DNA of 64,000 nucleotides. Source: Veillonella sp. (GTDB lineage: Bacteria > Bacillota > Negativicutes > Veillonellales > Veillonellaceae). Below, piece after piece: positions 1 through 8,267 of this stretch; the first letter of the stretch is position 1, and each line of letters opens with the position of its first letter. Position numbers and translations under genes: made by a program. Location: the NCBI RefSeq assembly GCF_041333735.1, contig NZ_JBGKFB010000001.1, positions 606,001 to 670,000 on the forward strand, given 5' to 3'. The notes beneath the pieces are model-generated. The model was given only the letters and a program-made list of their open reading frames with translations. It was not told the DNA's origin and did no database searches.

Positions 1-804
1 AATACCAAGAGCCAATGCGCCGATTGTACCGATTTTAAGGTATGTGGACAAATAATCACGAGGAGCAAGCAATAACCAAACCGGCAATGCTGCTGCAAAG
101 AAACCATATACGGCAAGCATGATTTCGATGGTTTGCAAGTCATATGTAAACCAAGAAGCATATTCGCTAGCTGCTACGTTTGGACCGTAGATAATAGCTG
201 CGAAAATCAACGCTACACCGATAATAGTTGCTTCTTGAATTTTACCAGGACGCAACCATTTCAAATAAATACCAATGAAAATAGCGATTGGAATCGTAGC
301 AAATACAGAGAAGAAACCCCATGGGGAGTTATGCAATGCGTTAGCTACTACTACGGCCATACCAGCAAGGGTGATGATCAATAGGAACAATGTAGCAAGC
401 ATAGCACCGAAACCAGCGAATTTACTGATTTCTTCACGTGCAATATCCGCAATAGATTTACCATCATAGCGAACGGATGCGAACAAGATAACCATGTCAT
501 GTACAGCGCCGGCTAATACGGAACCGATAAGGATCCATAATGCACCAGGCAAATACCCGAACTGGGCTGCGATAACAGGACCTACCAAAGGACCTGCACC
601 AGCAATCGCTGCAAAGTGATGACCAAATGTTACCCATTTGTTTGTGGGCACGTAATCGTGACCATCATTGTGGACCATAGCTGGCGTTGGACGATATTCA
701 TCCAATGTTAATACTTTCGCCGCTATGAAAGCCCCATAAAAGCGGTACGCTAAAATTAGAATACACGCGGAGGCTATAACTAAGTAAATACCATTCATAA
801 CCAT
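1..804 (-). CDS. cstA: CstA-like carbon starvation / peptide transporter, C-terminus outside window
   Basis: Multi-pass inner membrane protein; the CstA family is linked to uptake of peptides or pyruvate during carbon starvation. The 268 visible codons run open to the window edge, so only the N-terminal third or so is present. Family landmarks include an N-terminal helix followed by AYRFYGAF, the segment PTNKWVTFGHHFAAIAGAGP, and GALWILIGSVLAGAVHD, typical of CstA. The start is the ATG at 804 because GGAGGTG lies six to seven bases upstream. It is a monocistron as far as can be seen, with its own promoter near 916-943. Family assignment is strong; the exact substrate is not shown by sequence. 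Confidence 0.9.
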   Translation of the reverse strand, partial: MVMNGIYLVIASACILILAYRFYGAFIAAKVLTLDEYRPTPAMVHNDGHDYVPTNKWVTFGHHFAAIAGAGPLVGPVIAAQFGYLPGALWILIGSVLAGAVHDMVILFASVRYDGKSIADIAREEISKFAGFGAMLATLFLLIITLAGMAVVVANALHNSPWGFFSVFATIPIAIFIGIYLKWLRPGKIQEATIIGVALIFAAIIYGPNVAASEYASWFTYDLQTIEIMLAVYGFFAAALPVWLLLAPRDYLSTYLKIGTIGALALGI

Positions 805-915
805 ATAAACACCTCCAATTGTCTTGTGTGACATGGTGTTATATAAAAATATCTGATAAATCTTTTGCACATCCATGCCACATTGGCTCTCAAAACTTTT
901 AGTACTTACAATAAT

Positions 916-943
916 ATTGTATATCTAAACATAGAAGTGTCAA
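916..943 (-). promoter_or_regulatory. Promoter for cstA
   Basis: On the minus strand TTGACA (938-943) and TACAAT (916-921) are separated by 16 bases, about 110 bases upstream of the cstA start. Both hexamers are close to the sigma-70 consensus. The long 5' UTR could carry further control, but no structure was recognised there. Confidence 0.6.
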
Positions 944-992
944 TTATCAATTTCTCATTTTGAATGTACATTATGAGTTAAAAACATAACTA

Positions 993-1024
993 AAAAGCAT
1001 TCTCCGTTACTTAGAGAATGCTTT
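993..1024 (-). terminator. Terminator of the his relic operon
   Basis: A 12-bp stem (AAAAGCATTCTC with its complement) and a short loop lie just after the hisF relic and end in a T run on the minus strand. It is the original his operon terminator, retained although the genes are broken. Confidence 0.75.
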
Positions 1025-1050
1025 TATCGTTTTATTTTGATAGTAATTAT

Positions 1051-1375
1051 CTATTGTCTTACTACGACTCCTGATTTATGAAGGGCCTTTTTAATATCTT
1101 TTATAGTTAAAACTTTGTTATGTAACAACGCCCCTACAAGAGCTCTAGTTACATTTGTCTTTGTAAATAAATCCACAAAATACTGTATATTTCCAGCACC
1201 ACCAAAGGCTGTTACAGGTACATCCACAACCTCTGCTAAAGCTTGATATAATTCAATATCAAATCCAAGCCCCGTGCCATGTCTATCGATACTCGTTACC
1301 AATAACTCACCCATACCATGGCCTACCGCTTCTTTTACCCATTCTAAAGCATTTTTACATTGTGGCCCTCCTATT
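1051..1375 (-). pseudogene. hisF: hisF relic (imidazole glycerol phosphate synthase cyclase subunit, C-terminal part)
   Basis: The last ~105 codons of HisF are readable: CKNALEWVKEAV, GELLVTSIDRHGTGLGFD, then VPVTAFGGAG and a final KSGVVVRQ. These match the phosphate-binding C-terminal half of the TIM barrel. The N-terminal half is missing and the preceding hisA gene is gone; the remnant starts directly at the stop codon of the hisH relic. A usual HisF is about 250 residues. The ORF from 1314 would begin at an internal Met and cannot make a functional barrel. A non-histidine HisF-like paralogue is possible, but the adjacent hisH and hisZ relics argue for a decayed his operon. Confidence 0.8.
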
Positions 1376-1598
1376 TTTTCGTCGCTCCATAGTCTTCCGT
1401 AATATTGCCAAATGCACGCAATAGATTTAGACCTACGACACCACTTTTTTCAGGATGGAATTGCATTCCATATACTCTACCGCGCTCAACAACACCTGGT
1501 ACATCGATACCATAGTTTGCAGTAGATGTAATAAACTCAGGATCAGTATCTACATAATAGGAATGAACGAAATAGGTATATTGATCGTCTACGGTAAT
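1371..1598 (-). pseudogene. hisH: hisH relic (glutamine amidotransferase subunit, C-terminal part)
   Basis: Reading the minus strand in frame gives VDDQYTYFVHSYYVD, then GRVYGMQFHPEKSG, GLNLLRAFGNI and a TAG stop at 1371-1373. FVHSYY and QFHPEKSG are the C-terminal signatures of HisH, the latter carrying the catalytic His and Glu of class I glutamine amidotransferases. The nucleophile-cysteine half is absent: the reading frame joins the end of the hisZ fragment at about 1590-1598. No start codon or ribosome site remains for it, so it is a deletion relic. Confidence 0.85.
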
Positions 1599-1876
1599 TC
1601 AATATTAGTGGTCGCTAAGAAACGACCAATCGGCATAGTTAAATCAGGACGAATTACGACGGACGCGTCCGAGCTATCCATGAACTCGTACATATGCTGA
1701 CCGCGCCCCATTGCATAGCCATTGAATACATCCTTGTACTCCACAAGAGGTGTAGAGATCTTTGTGTATTGGCGGTTACGACATAAACCAAGCACATATT
1801 GACTCACATCATCCTTGCGCTCCGCTACGGCCCCTATATCATCGCGGAACCCCGTAGGTAATTGCTGCTGTACCAT
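1589..1876 (-). pseudogene. hisZ: hisZ relic (ATP phosphoribosyltransferase regulatory subunit, N-terminal part)
   Basis: Starts at ATG 1876 behind AAAGGATG and encodes QLPTGFRDDIG, IPLVEYKD-like (STPLVEYKDVF) and VIRPDLTMPIGRF, the motifs of the histidyl-tRNA-synthetase-like HisZ N-terminus. After about 95 codons it runs into TAG where the hisH fragment begins. Normal HisZ is near 390 residues, so most of hisZ and all of hisG, hisD, hisB and the front of hisH appear to have been deleted in one event. The translational start still looks functional and would make a truncated peptide. Confidence 0.85.
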
Positions 1877-2223
1877 CGTAAACATCCTTTCTATCATTTC
1901 ATTTCTCATACCTGTGAAAGCATCATATAATCAGTTTCAAACGAGTTAAATGGCTTTCATTTATCTATGAGAAAAAATTTACCTATATCGATACTTTTTA
2001 TTTTATCACTTTATCTGGTTAAAGTATGAAATTATAATATAACGGTTCTATAGAATTGTTAATAGAACCGTTAGTATTACTCAAATTTAATTATGGGTCA
2101 TTATAGGTAATAAACCTGGTTGTTGAAGTATTTATACCGTTTATTTTATCATATTAACACAGTTTAAAGTATAGCATAAAGAATTTCCCTGTTAATAAAG
2201 TGTAGTTTTCCTTATTAATAACT
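1877..2223. other. Intergenic, his relic leader
   Basis: No gene is visible. An 11-bp hairpin, AACGGTTCTAT (2041-2051) with ATAGAACCGTT (2062-2072), stands about 170 bases upstream of the hisZ relic and may be an old attenuator or terminator. The rest is AT-rich and featureless. Confidence 0.4.
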
Positions 2224-2253
2224 AAAGGGGCACCTCCTTCGAGGTGCCCCTTT
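2224..2253 (-). terminator. Terminator downstream of the membrane protein gene
   Basis: A 13-bp GC-rich stem (AAAGGGGCACCTC / GAGGTGCCCCTTT) with loop CTTC lies 66 bases after the minus-strand gene ending at 2319. T-rich sequence follows on the minus strand. Confidence 0.7.
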
Positions 2254-2318
2254 GCTATGGTTTCTTAAAGAATTCCATATCATTAGTCTAATATAGTAAA
2301 ACAATATATATTTTCTAT

Positions 2319-2711
2319 TTAAAAAAGGGCTTTTCTAAATGCATAAGCAAACACGATAATCCCCCATAATGCAGAAAACGTTGCAATAAGGCCCTCTTTA
2401 AAATATATACTATCTCTTTTTTGACAAAACCCCGTGAGTATTGTAAAAAAGAAGAAAATCAACCAAATACTGCCATAATCTACTATAAATTTATAATCTT
2501 TATCCATTAAAAATTTAAGATTTAATACCACTAAACTTATAATAGAGATTATAGATAAATACTTTGTTAGGCTACCTAAAATTCTATGTTTTTTCATATA
2601 TTCATATTTTTCATCAAATGAACATTTACGGATCTCAATTTTATATAACCCTATAGATAATGATATAGATATAAAAACAAAAAAATATCCTAATATTCCA
2701 AGTTTACTCAT
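2319..2711 (-). CDS. Small integral membrane protein, unknown function
   Basis: 130 residues with four predicted membrane segments: about 8-22 (GYFFVFISISLSIGLY), 48-68, 80-95 (SIWLIFFFFTILTGF) and 108-125. A charged cytoplasmic-looking loop (EIRKCSFDEKYEYMKKHR) follows helix 1. I do not recognise a family. It is followed by a strong terminator and preceded by another unknown gene 60 bases upstream in the same direction, so the two may be cotranscribed. AT content is high even for this genome, as expected for an accessory gene. Confidence 0.6.
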   Translation of the reverse strand: MSKLGILGYFFVFISISLSIGLYKIEIRKCSFDEKYEYMKKHRILGSLTKYLSIISIISLVVLNLKFLMDKDYKFIVDYGSIWLIFFFFTILTGFCQKRDSIYFKEGLIATFSALWGIIVFAYAFRKALF

Positions 2712-2770
2712 TTTCTCCCCGTTGGCTTATATCCTCTTATATACTATAGTTAAATACATATAATTAAGGA

Positions 2771-3235
2771 TTAATTTTGACTTTGTAACGATAGATATAT
2801 AGACCTATCAACTTCATCTAAGTCTTCAATCTTATACTTCGTTTTACTTGCATCAAAATGATAATATTTCTTTACATGATCTAATAAAGCTTTGGACTCT
2901 TGGTTTTGTTTGGAGAAGAATAGAATACAATTCATATTATTATCAAAGACAATCATATTATCCTTACATAATAAGTATAGATACGAGCTGCCAGCCTTAT
3001 CTTTCTCTACAAAGGCATCAAAGAAATAAGGAAATTTAGAGTTAGAGAAACTAGTATCAGATACAATAAATTGGCTACCCAATTTGCTAATATAAATTTC
3101 ATTCTTAGGCCCAAACTCTAAAACTACACTACGGCCAACCAGCTCATCTGATGATGGTTCATGATAAAACATATAAGCTATAAAAGCTGTTATTAGAGTA
3201 ATCAGAATAATAATCCCAAACAAAAGCTTTCTCAT
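2771..3235 (-). CDS. Membrane-anchored hypothetical protein
   Basis: 154 residues. An N-terminal hydrophobic helix (about 4-24) without a lipobox Cys or clear cleavage site suggests a signal anchor with the remaining ~125 residues outside the cytoplasm. A TTG precedes the ATG at 3235; the ATG is preferred. The gene begins five bases after the stop of the hisK-type gene, so the two are probably one transcript. No motif that identifies function was seen. Confidence 0.6.
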   Translation of the reverse strand: MRKLLFGIIILITLITAFIAYMFYHEPSSDELVGRSVVLEFGPKNEIYISKLGSQFIVSDTSFSNSKFPYFFDAFVEKDKAGSSYLYLLCKDNMIVFDNNMNCILFFSKQNQESKALLDHVKKYYHFDASKTKYKIEDLDEVDRSIYLSLQSQN

Positions 3236-3239
3236 CAAT

Positions 3240-4103
3240 CTAGCCCCAAATTTTTTCTATATCTGCCACGCTATGTGCATCAGAACCAAGTACAAATGGC
3301 ACACCAATAACAGCAGCCATGCCTTGAATAAAGCGGCTTGGGTACATTTCACGGCAGTCCGGTTTAAAGAAGCCGCTCATATTGTAGTCTAGTTCACGCC
3401 CTTGTACGCGCATGATATGCAAAATATCGCTTACGACCTGCGCATTGCGGCGATCTAAGTGATGCTCAAAGCCAAAGTGGTGTTGGTATTTCTTAATCAA
3501 ATCAAAGTGACCAATGCGTTTTGGCGTATATTCACCGAGGTCAGCGCGCACAGCTTGGCGCACAGTAGAGTAATATTTGTAATATAACTCATATTGCTTT
3601 TGAATCCACGGACCAAAGCCCTTTTCAAATTCTTTAGGGCTGTAGTCTAAGCAGTAGTAGGCATTATTAACGCCTTCCATAAAGTGAACAGACAAGATGT
3701 TATCATCCGTCAACGGACCATAACGATCTAAGAACTCTTGAATATCTGCCTCAAAGCCTGGAATGTAATCTACTTCAAAGCCGAGGGAGATATCGATATG
3801 CGTACCATAAGCACGTTGTAATTGACGGCCTAGTTCTAAATAGGAATCTACTTGATTCAATTTCAAAGAAGCCGTGTTATACGCCTTTTTGTCGCCACCA
3901 TATTCAGCAGCAAAGCCCGCAGGCAATGGCGCATGCTCAGTGAGGCACACCTTTTCAATGCGCAACTCAATGGCTTTTTCAATCATCAACGCAGTGCGGT
4001 CGCCACTACCATGGGGACACAATTCTGTATGTACATGACCGTCCACAAGTCGGCTGCGATACTTACTATAGCCAACGAACTGCCGTTCATCTTTCATGTT
4101 CAT
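3240..4103 (-). CDS. hisK: Histidinol-phosphatase, PHP family (HisJ/HisK type)
   Basis: 287 residues of the PHP phosphoesterase fold, which dephosphorylates L-histidinol phosphate. Metal-ligand motifs are visible: DGHVHTELCPHG near residue 20, TEHAP near 55, the GFEVDYIPG segment, LSVHFM near 137 and a C-terminal GSDAHS. Length fits the HisJ subfamily. The start ATG at 4103 has AGGGTGAT upstream. With hisZ, hisH and hisF reduced to relics 1.4 kb away, the natural substrate may no longer be made unless another his locus exists, so this enzyme may be a survivor or may act on another phosphoester. Confidence 0.85.
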   Translation of the reverse strand: MNMKDERQFVGYSKYRSRLVDGHVHTELCPHGSGDRTALMIEKAIELRIEKVCLTEHAPLPAGFAAEYGGDKKAYNTASLKLNQVDSYLELGRQLQRAYGTHIDISLGFEVDYIPGFEADIQEFLDRYGPLTDDNILSVHFMEGVNNAYYCLDYSPKEFEKGFGPWIQKQYELYYKYYSTVRQAVRADLGEYTPKRIGHFDLIKKYQHHFGFEHHLDRRNAQVVSDILHIMRVQGRELDYNMSGFFKPDCREMYPSRFIQGMAAVIGVPFVLGSDAHSVADIEKIWG

Positions 4104-4192
4104 TCAATCACCCTATTCGCCCTAACCCGTAGCGAACCCTTATCTATCATCTGTACATTATTAATATATAGTATTAATATATCTAATTTATT

Positions 4193-4231
4193 TACCTAAT
4201 TCATGTACCTAATTCATATACCTAATTTATA
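4193..4231. repeat. Three tandem 13-bp AT-rich repeats
   Basis: Three near-identical copies of a 13-base unit beginning TACCTAATT (4193-4205, 4206-4218, 4219-4231) sit between the hisK-type gene and the GNAT gene. They lie upstream of hisK and may affect its promoter; a slippage-prone tract. Confidence 0.7.
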
Positions 4232-4255
4232 TATCATATTATTATCTACGTTTTA

Positions 4256-4756
4256 TTATACCAATAATGCGTATGTTTCGGTATCCTGATATTTACCATG
4301 TTTGAAACCAACTTGCGGTGTTAAACCACAATAGGTAAAGCCAAACCGTTCATGTAGTACTGTACTTGCCGCATTTCCCGCCGTAATGACAGACACCACC
4401 GTATGTAATGTTTCTGTTTCTTTAGCATGCTCTAATATATGGGCCATCAATTTAGACGCCACACCTTTGCTGCGATACTCTTGATGAATGTAGATAGATA
4501 ATTCGACGGTGCTTTTGAAAGCATCCTTTGTTCTATATGGTGAAAGCGATGCATAGCCTACCACAACATCGTCCATATTCCCTACAAAAATGCAGTGCTC
4601 CACCGTTTGATGCGCCCCGAACCACTCCTGCCACTCTGGCAACGTACGCGGCTCAAGATCAAGGGTGGCTACGCCGTTTACAACCTCATAATTGTAAATA
4701 TCTAAACAAGATGCTATATCATCCTTTGTAATTGGTCGTATTACTAATTCACTCAT
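4256..4756 (-). CDS. GNAT N-acetyltransferase, phosphinothricin/methionine sulfone acetyltransferase-like
   Basis: 166 residues with the GNAT fold of the PAT/YwnH/MddA branch: IRPITKDDIASCLDIYNYEV at the N-terminus, a VELSIYIHQEYRSKGVASKL acetyl-CoA-binding segment (Q/RxxGxG/A) and the C-terminal FGFTYCG and VGFKHGKYQDT. Related enzymes acetylate the amino group of phosphinothricin, methionine sulfoximine or sulfone. Substrate is inferred from family only. Monocistronic, start ATG 4756 behind GAGGAA. Confidence 0.8.
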   Translation of the reverse strand: MSELVIRPITKDDIASCLDIYNYEVVNGVATLDLEPRTLPEWQEWFGAHQTVEHCIFVGNMDDVVVGYASLSPYRTKDAFKSTVELSIYIHQEYRSKGVASKLMAHILEHAKETETLHTVVSVITAGNAASTVLHERFGFTYCGLTPQVGFKHGKYQDTETYALLV

Positions 4757-4936
4757 AAGTATTCCTCAAAATTGTGGATATCCTAAAAAACATTATTTCT
4801 ATTTAACATAATATATAAAAAGAGCCCACATACGCAAGAAAAAGGATGAACTGTTCGTAGCACATACCATTTCATATTTCTGCATTTTTAAGAAGTAAAA
4901 ATTGCATATTTTACTTCTATATACCCAATACAACAA

Positions 4937-4974
4937 AACTGAGTGGTAAAAACATCAATTTTTACCACTCAGTT
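4937..4974. terminator. Terminator of the ECF transporter operon
   Basis: A long A/T-flanked stem, AAACTGAGTGGTAAAAA with its complement, loops over CATCAA. It lies 38 bases after the EcfT gene and can work in either direction. Confidence 0.8.
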
Positions 4975-5011
4975 TATGTATTTAAGTTTTAATTGTAAAT
5001 ATATGAGAAGA

Positions 5012-5680
5012 TTAAACTACTAGAAATAAAAGTACTGTAATAACAATCAAAGCCCCAATCACGCCGTAATCGATAGTTTTCAAGCCTACAGATGCTGCAA
5101 AGCTATGTGTAGGTCCACCAAAGCCACGTAGTTCTAGGGACAACGCCATTGTTTCAGAGCGGCCCAAGGATTTTAAAAGCAATGGTTGGATCACAGATGC
5201 GTAAGATTTCATGCGCTTCAAGAAATTGCCTTCTAAGGATAAACCACGGCATGCTTGTGCCTCTTGTACAGCATGGCTTTCAGCAATGAAATCAGGCACG
5301 AAGCGAAGTGCGGCAGTGAACATAAATGCATATTCATAAGGAATTTTGCATTGTGTTACGAGTGATGCTGTAAGGTCTTGTAATTTTGTAGTTGCCAACA
5401 AGCAGATGAATACAAGTGTCATGGCGAGCATACGCAAGCCGGATACGATGGCAGATGTTACATCACCACTACCGAGAAATTGAACAATACCAAGGAATAC
5501 AGCAAAGCTAGTCAATGCTACAACGGCTTTGCGTTGTTTGAATAGCAAACCAGCTACAAGCAATACACCCAGCTCTACAACGACCAAGGCCAATAGAGAT
5601 GGCCAGTCGCGCAATAGAATGGCCCACACGGATACAGCGAGGGTCATCAAAATTTTTGTTAACGGTACTAAACGTTCCAT
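5012..5680 (-). CDS. ecfT: ECF transporter T component (EcfT/CbiQ family)
   Basis: 222 residues, the transmembrane coupling subunit of an energy-coupling factor transporter. Hydrophobic helices occupy roughly 8-60, 70-110 and 200-221. The cytoplasmic coupling region holds the two short Arg motifs expected of EcfT: ACRGLSLEG near 145 and LELRGFGG near 183. Start ATG 5680 follows AGGAGG. It is the last gene of a three-gene operon, nine bases after the ATPase gene, and a terminator follows. It would carry force from both ATPases to the S component. Confidence 0.85.
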   Translation of the reverse strand: MERLVPLTKILMTLAVSVWAILLRDWPSLLALVVVELGVLLVAGLLFKQRKAVVALTSFAVFLGIVQFLGSGDVTSAIVSGLRMLAMTLVFICLLATTKLQDLTASLVTQCKIPYEYAFMFTAALRFVPDFIAESHAVQEAQACRGLSLEGNFLKRMKSYASVIQPLLLKSLGRSETMALSLELRGFGGPTHSFAASVGLKTIDYGVIGALIVITVLLFLVV

Positions 5681-5689
5681 ATGTCCCTC

Positions 5690-6502
5690 CTATTTTCCGC
5701 TCAACTGAGCCACTAACTTAGATTTCAATTCATCCATGGATTTGCAATAGCCTAGGGATGGTACCGCTAGTGAAAGTTCCACACTTGGCGGTTTTGTAAG
5801 GCCTAGGTCTTGCAATTCGTCCGTAGATTTTTTGAATAATTCTTCTGGAGTGCCATCAAAGGCAACTGTTTGGTTACCCATGATGAGTGCACGGCTACAT
5901 TCGCTAGCCATGATTTCCATATCATGTGTAATGAGAAGGATCGTAATGCCTTCTTGATTAAGTTGACGCAATAAAGCTAACAACTCTTTAGTTTCCTTAC
6001 CATCTTGACCACTTGTCGGTTCGTCGAGGATGAGGATTTTAGATTGCATTGCTAGAGCAGAAGCGATGGCAACGCGTTGCTTTTCACCGCGGCGCAATGT
6101 TGGAGGGTACGCTTCGCGTAAATGCGTAATACCTGTGCGCTCCAACACTTCATCAACGATTTGTTTTACTTCGGCTTTACTGCGACCTAATGATTCAGGA
6201 CCAAAGGCAACCTCTGTGGCTACTGTTGGTCTGAACATTTGGCGATCCGGTTGTTGGAATACATAACCAATAAATTGACCACGCTTGGATGGCGGCATAG
6301 ACGTAATGTCAGTGCCGTTATAGTACATGCGGCCTTCGCTAGATTTTTCAAGACCAACGAGCAAACGAGTGATAGTCGTTTTACCACAACCGTTGCGACC
6401 ACCGATGGCGATATATTCGCCGCCTTCGATGGTGAAAGTCACATCCCGGAAGATGTCTACAGATGGCACATAGCCAAAGCGGATATTTTCAACCTTAAGC
6501 AT
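5690..6502 (-). CDS. ecfA: ECF-type ABC ATPase with non-canonical signature motif
   Basis: About 270 residues, second ATPase of the operon. Walker A is GRNGCGKTT, Q-loop YVFQQPDRQ, Walker B ILILDEP and H-loop THD. The ABC signature, normally LSGGQ, reads LRRGEKQR here, so the composite ATP sites of a heterodimer with the upstream ATPase domain would be unequal. I prefer ATG 6502, which overlaps the end of the preceding gene by eight bases with AAAGGA upstream, over an ATG 33 bases earlier. Translation is probably coupled. Confidence 0.85.
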   Translation of the reverse strand: MLKVENIRFGYVPSVDIFRDVTFTIEGGEYIAIGGRNGCGKTTITRLLVGLEKSSEGRMYYNGTDITSMPPSKRGQFIGYVFQQPDRQMFRPTVATEVAFGPESLGRSKAEVKQIVDEVLERTGITHLREAYPPTLRRGEKQRVAIASALAMQSKILILDEPTSGQDGKETKELLALLRQLNQEGITILLITHDMEIMASECSRALIMGNQTVAFDGTPEELFKKSTDELQDLGLTKPPSVELSLAVPSLGYCKSMDELKSKLVAQLSGK

Positions 6503-8090
6503 GAGCGCCACCGTCCTTTCCTTGTACATCATCAACGCGTTGAATTGGTTGTTTATTTACTACCGTATTAGATTGATTTGTTGTAGAGCTGCTTTCACCA
6601 TGCACCTCTTTTTGGATAGCGTGAGCCATTTCAATTTGGTGCAGGCCCTTGATAGCAGACTCGATGCTAAGCCAAGGTTCATCGCTGTGGAAGCCCGCTT
6701 GTTCAAGTTCCATGTACGTAGTGAACACGGATGGCAACGCATCTACATGAATATTGTGTTCGTACATGTAGCGAAGCGTAGTCGGTACATCGTCGTCGCA
6801 CGCAATAGAGCCATCTACCATGAGAGCCATGCGGTTTGCATACGGCAATACAGCGTGTAAGTCATGGTCGATAACAACAACGGTAATACCGTGTTTTTTG
6901 TTCAAATCACCTACGAGGCGATATAATTCGGCAGTCCCATCTGGGTCGAGGGAGCTCGTTGGTTCATCAAGAACAAGAACAGTTGGGTTCGTAGCCAATA
7001 CGGAAGCAATCGCCAAACGTTGGCGTTGACCACCGGACAAGCTTGTAATTTTGCGATCTTCTAAGCCGATAAGACCAACTTGTGCAAACACCTCTTCAGA
7101 ACGAGTTCTAATCGTTTCACGATCATAACCGCGGTTTTCCATAGCAAAGGCTACTTCTTCACGAACAGTCATCGTTACAAGTTGTGTATCGTAATCGGCA
7201 AGAACGACACCGATGTGATTAGCCAGTTCAGGAATTTCCATTTGCGTAGTCGCTTTGCCATCTACGAACACCATACCTTCAAGGCGGCCACCGTAGAATT
7301 TAGGCACAGCCCCTACCATAGCCATGCAAAGAGTACTTTTACCACAACCAGCAGGCCCAGTCACAACGAGGAAGTCCCCATCATGTACATCAAGATTGAT
7401 GTTTTCAAGGGACGGCGTAGTCGCCTTTGGATGGTAATAATTTACGTGCTCAATGGAAATCTTAGCTTGGCGCTCAGGCAAGATTGTCATATGACTATGG
7501 TCAGACGTCAATTGATCTGTGCTTGGCAACATGCCACGTTTAGAGAATAAACGTTGCGCCGGAATGTACAAGATTGGCGTAATGGCACCGTTCAAAGCAC
7601 CTACGATAAGAACCATTGGCCACATACCGTATATGTACACATTGTCTGGCATACCCAATACTTTCCATAAGAGGGTAACGAAGATACCACCAGATACAAC
7701 TGTGGCTAAGAAGCCAGATAGGATTGGCGTCAAATCAAAGCCACCGATTTTGCGGAACTTCACGGACAACATAGCACGTGTCACGAGAGCGGCTGTCAAT
7801 GCACCACCTGGTTCAGACAACAAGTTGCCGTACGGGAATGCTGACTTAGACGTCAATACGTTAATGAGGGCTGCCACAAGGCCAATCCCCAAGGTTTGAC
7901 TCAAACTAGGGCGAGTCAATAAAATAGCTACGCAGTACGTAGCAATTGTCCAGTTTGGCGTTACCCCAGCCACACTAGGGCTCACCAAATGCAATATCGT
8001 GCCCAATGCGAGCATCAATGTGCTGACAGTAACCCATCTAAACTGGCCACCCTGCACATGCGTGTACACAAGATCTTGAATCCGTTCCAT
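6495..8090 (-). CDS. Fusion of ECF S component and ABC ATPase
   Basis: 531 residues. Residues ~15-180 form about six membrane helices of an ECF substrate-binding (S) component; residues ~205-450 are a full ABC ATPase with Walker A GPAGCGKST, Q-loop, signature LSGGQRQR, Walker B VLVLDEP and H-loop IDHD. A ~70-residue polar tail follows. S components are normally separate small proteins, so this is a permanent S-A fusion. Together with the next ATPase and EcfT it makes a self-contained dedicated (group I) transporter. No riboswitch was found upstream, so the vitamin, metal or other substrate is unknown. Start ATG 8090 behind AAAGAGGC. Confidence 0.85.
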   Translation of the reverse strand: MERIQDLVYTHVQGGQFRWVTVSTLMLALGTILHLVSPSVAGVTPNWTIATYCVAILLTRPSLSQTLGIGLVAALINVLTSKSAFPYGNLLSEPGGALTAALVTRAMLSVKFRKIGGFDLTPILSGFLATVVSGGIFVTLLWKVLGMPDNVYIYGMWPMVLIVGALNGAITPILYIPAQRLFSKRGMLPSTDQLTSDHSHMTILPERQAKISIEHVNYYHPKATTPSLENINLDVHDGDFLVVTGPAGCGKSTLCMAMVGAVPKFYGGRLEGMVFVDGKATTQMEIPELANHIGVVLADYDTQLVTMTVREEVAFAMENRGYDRETIRTRSEEVFAQVGLIGLEDRKITSLSGGQRQRLAIASVLATNPTVLVLDEPTSSLDPDGTAELYRLVGDLNKKHGITVVVIDHDLHAVLPYANRMALMVDGSIACDDDVPTTLRYMYEHNIHVDALPSVFTTYMELEQAGFHSDEPWLSIESAIKGLHQIEMAHAIQKEVHGESSSTTNQSNTVVNKQPIQRVDDVQGKDGGAHA

Positions 8091-8164
8091 AATAGCCTCT
8101 TTTCTAAAAATGAATATATAGTGTTTATTGTAACATTTATATGGGTATTGTGAAAGTTTAGAGC

Positions 8165-8262
8165 ATAAAAAAGCGCCCCTGAGGGCGCCTATATAAAAAA
8201 TAAAGCAACACCGAATTAACGATGCTGCCGCTTGAAACCAAAAATGGTTTTTCTATGTACCT
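8165..8262 (-). ncRNA. Structured 3' UTR / candidate AbiF-associated RNA
   Basis: After the Abi-like gene the minus-strand transcript can form three successive hairpins: AAACCA/TGGTTT (about 8236-8252), GCAGCATCG with CGGTGTTGC (G-U pairs, loop TTAATT, about 8207-8230) and the terminator AGGCGCCC/GGGCGCTT (8171-8190) followed by seven Ts. The last is a normal terminator; the first two are unexplained. AbiF-type genes are known to be associated with a conserved structured RNA, so this is a candidate, not a demonstrated homologue. Confidence 0.45.
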
Positions 8263-8267
8263 AAATA

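Noticed and set aside
133..469. Short plus-strand frames at the window start
   Set aside because: They are antisense to the cstA gene, which has family motifs, a ribosome site and a promoter.
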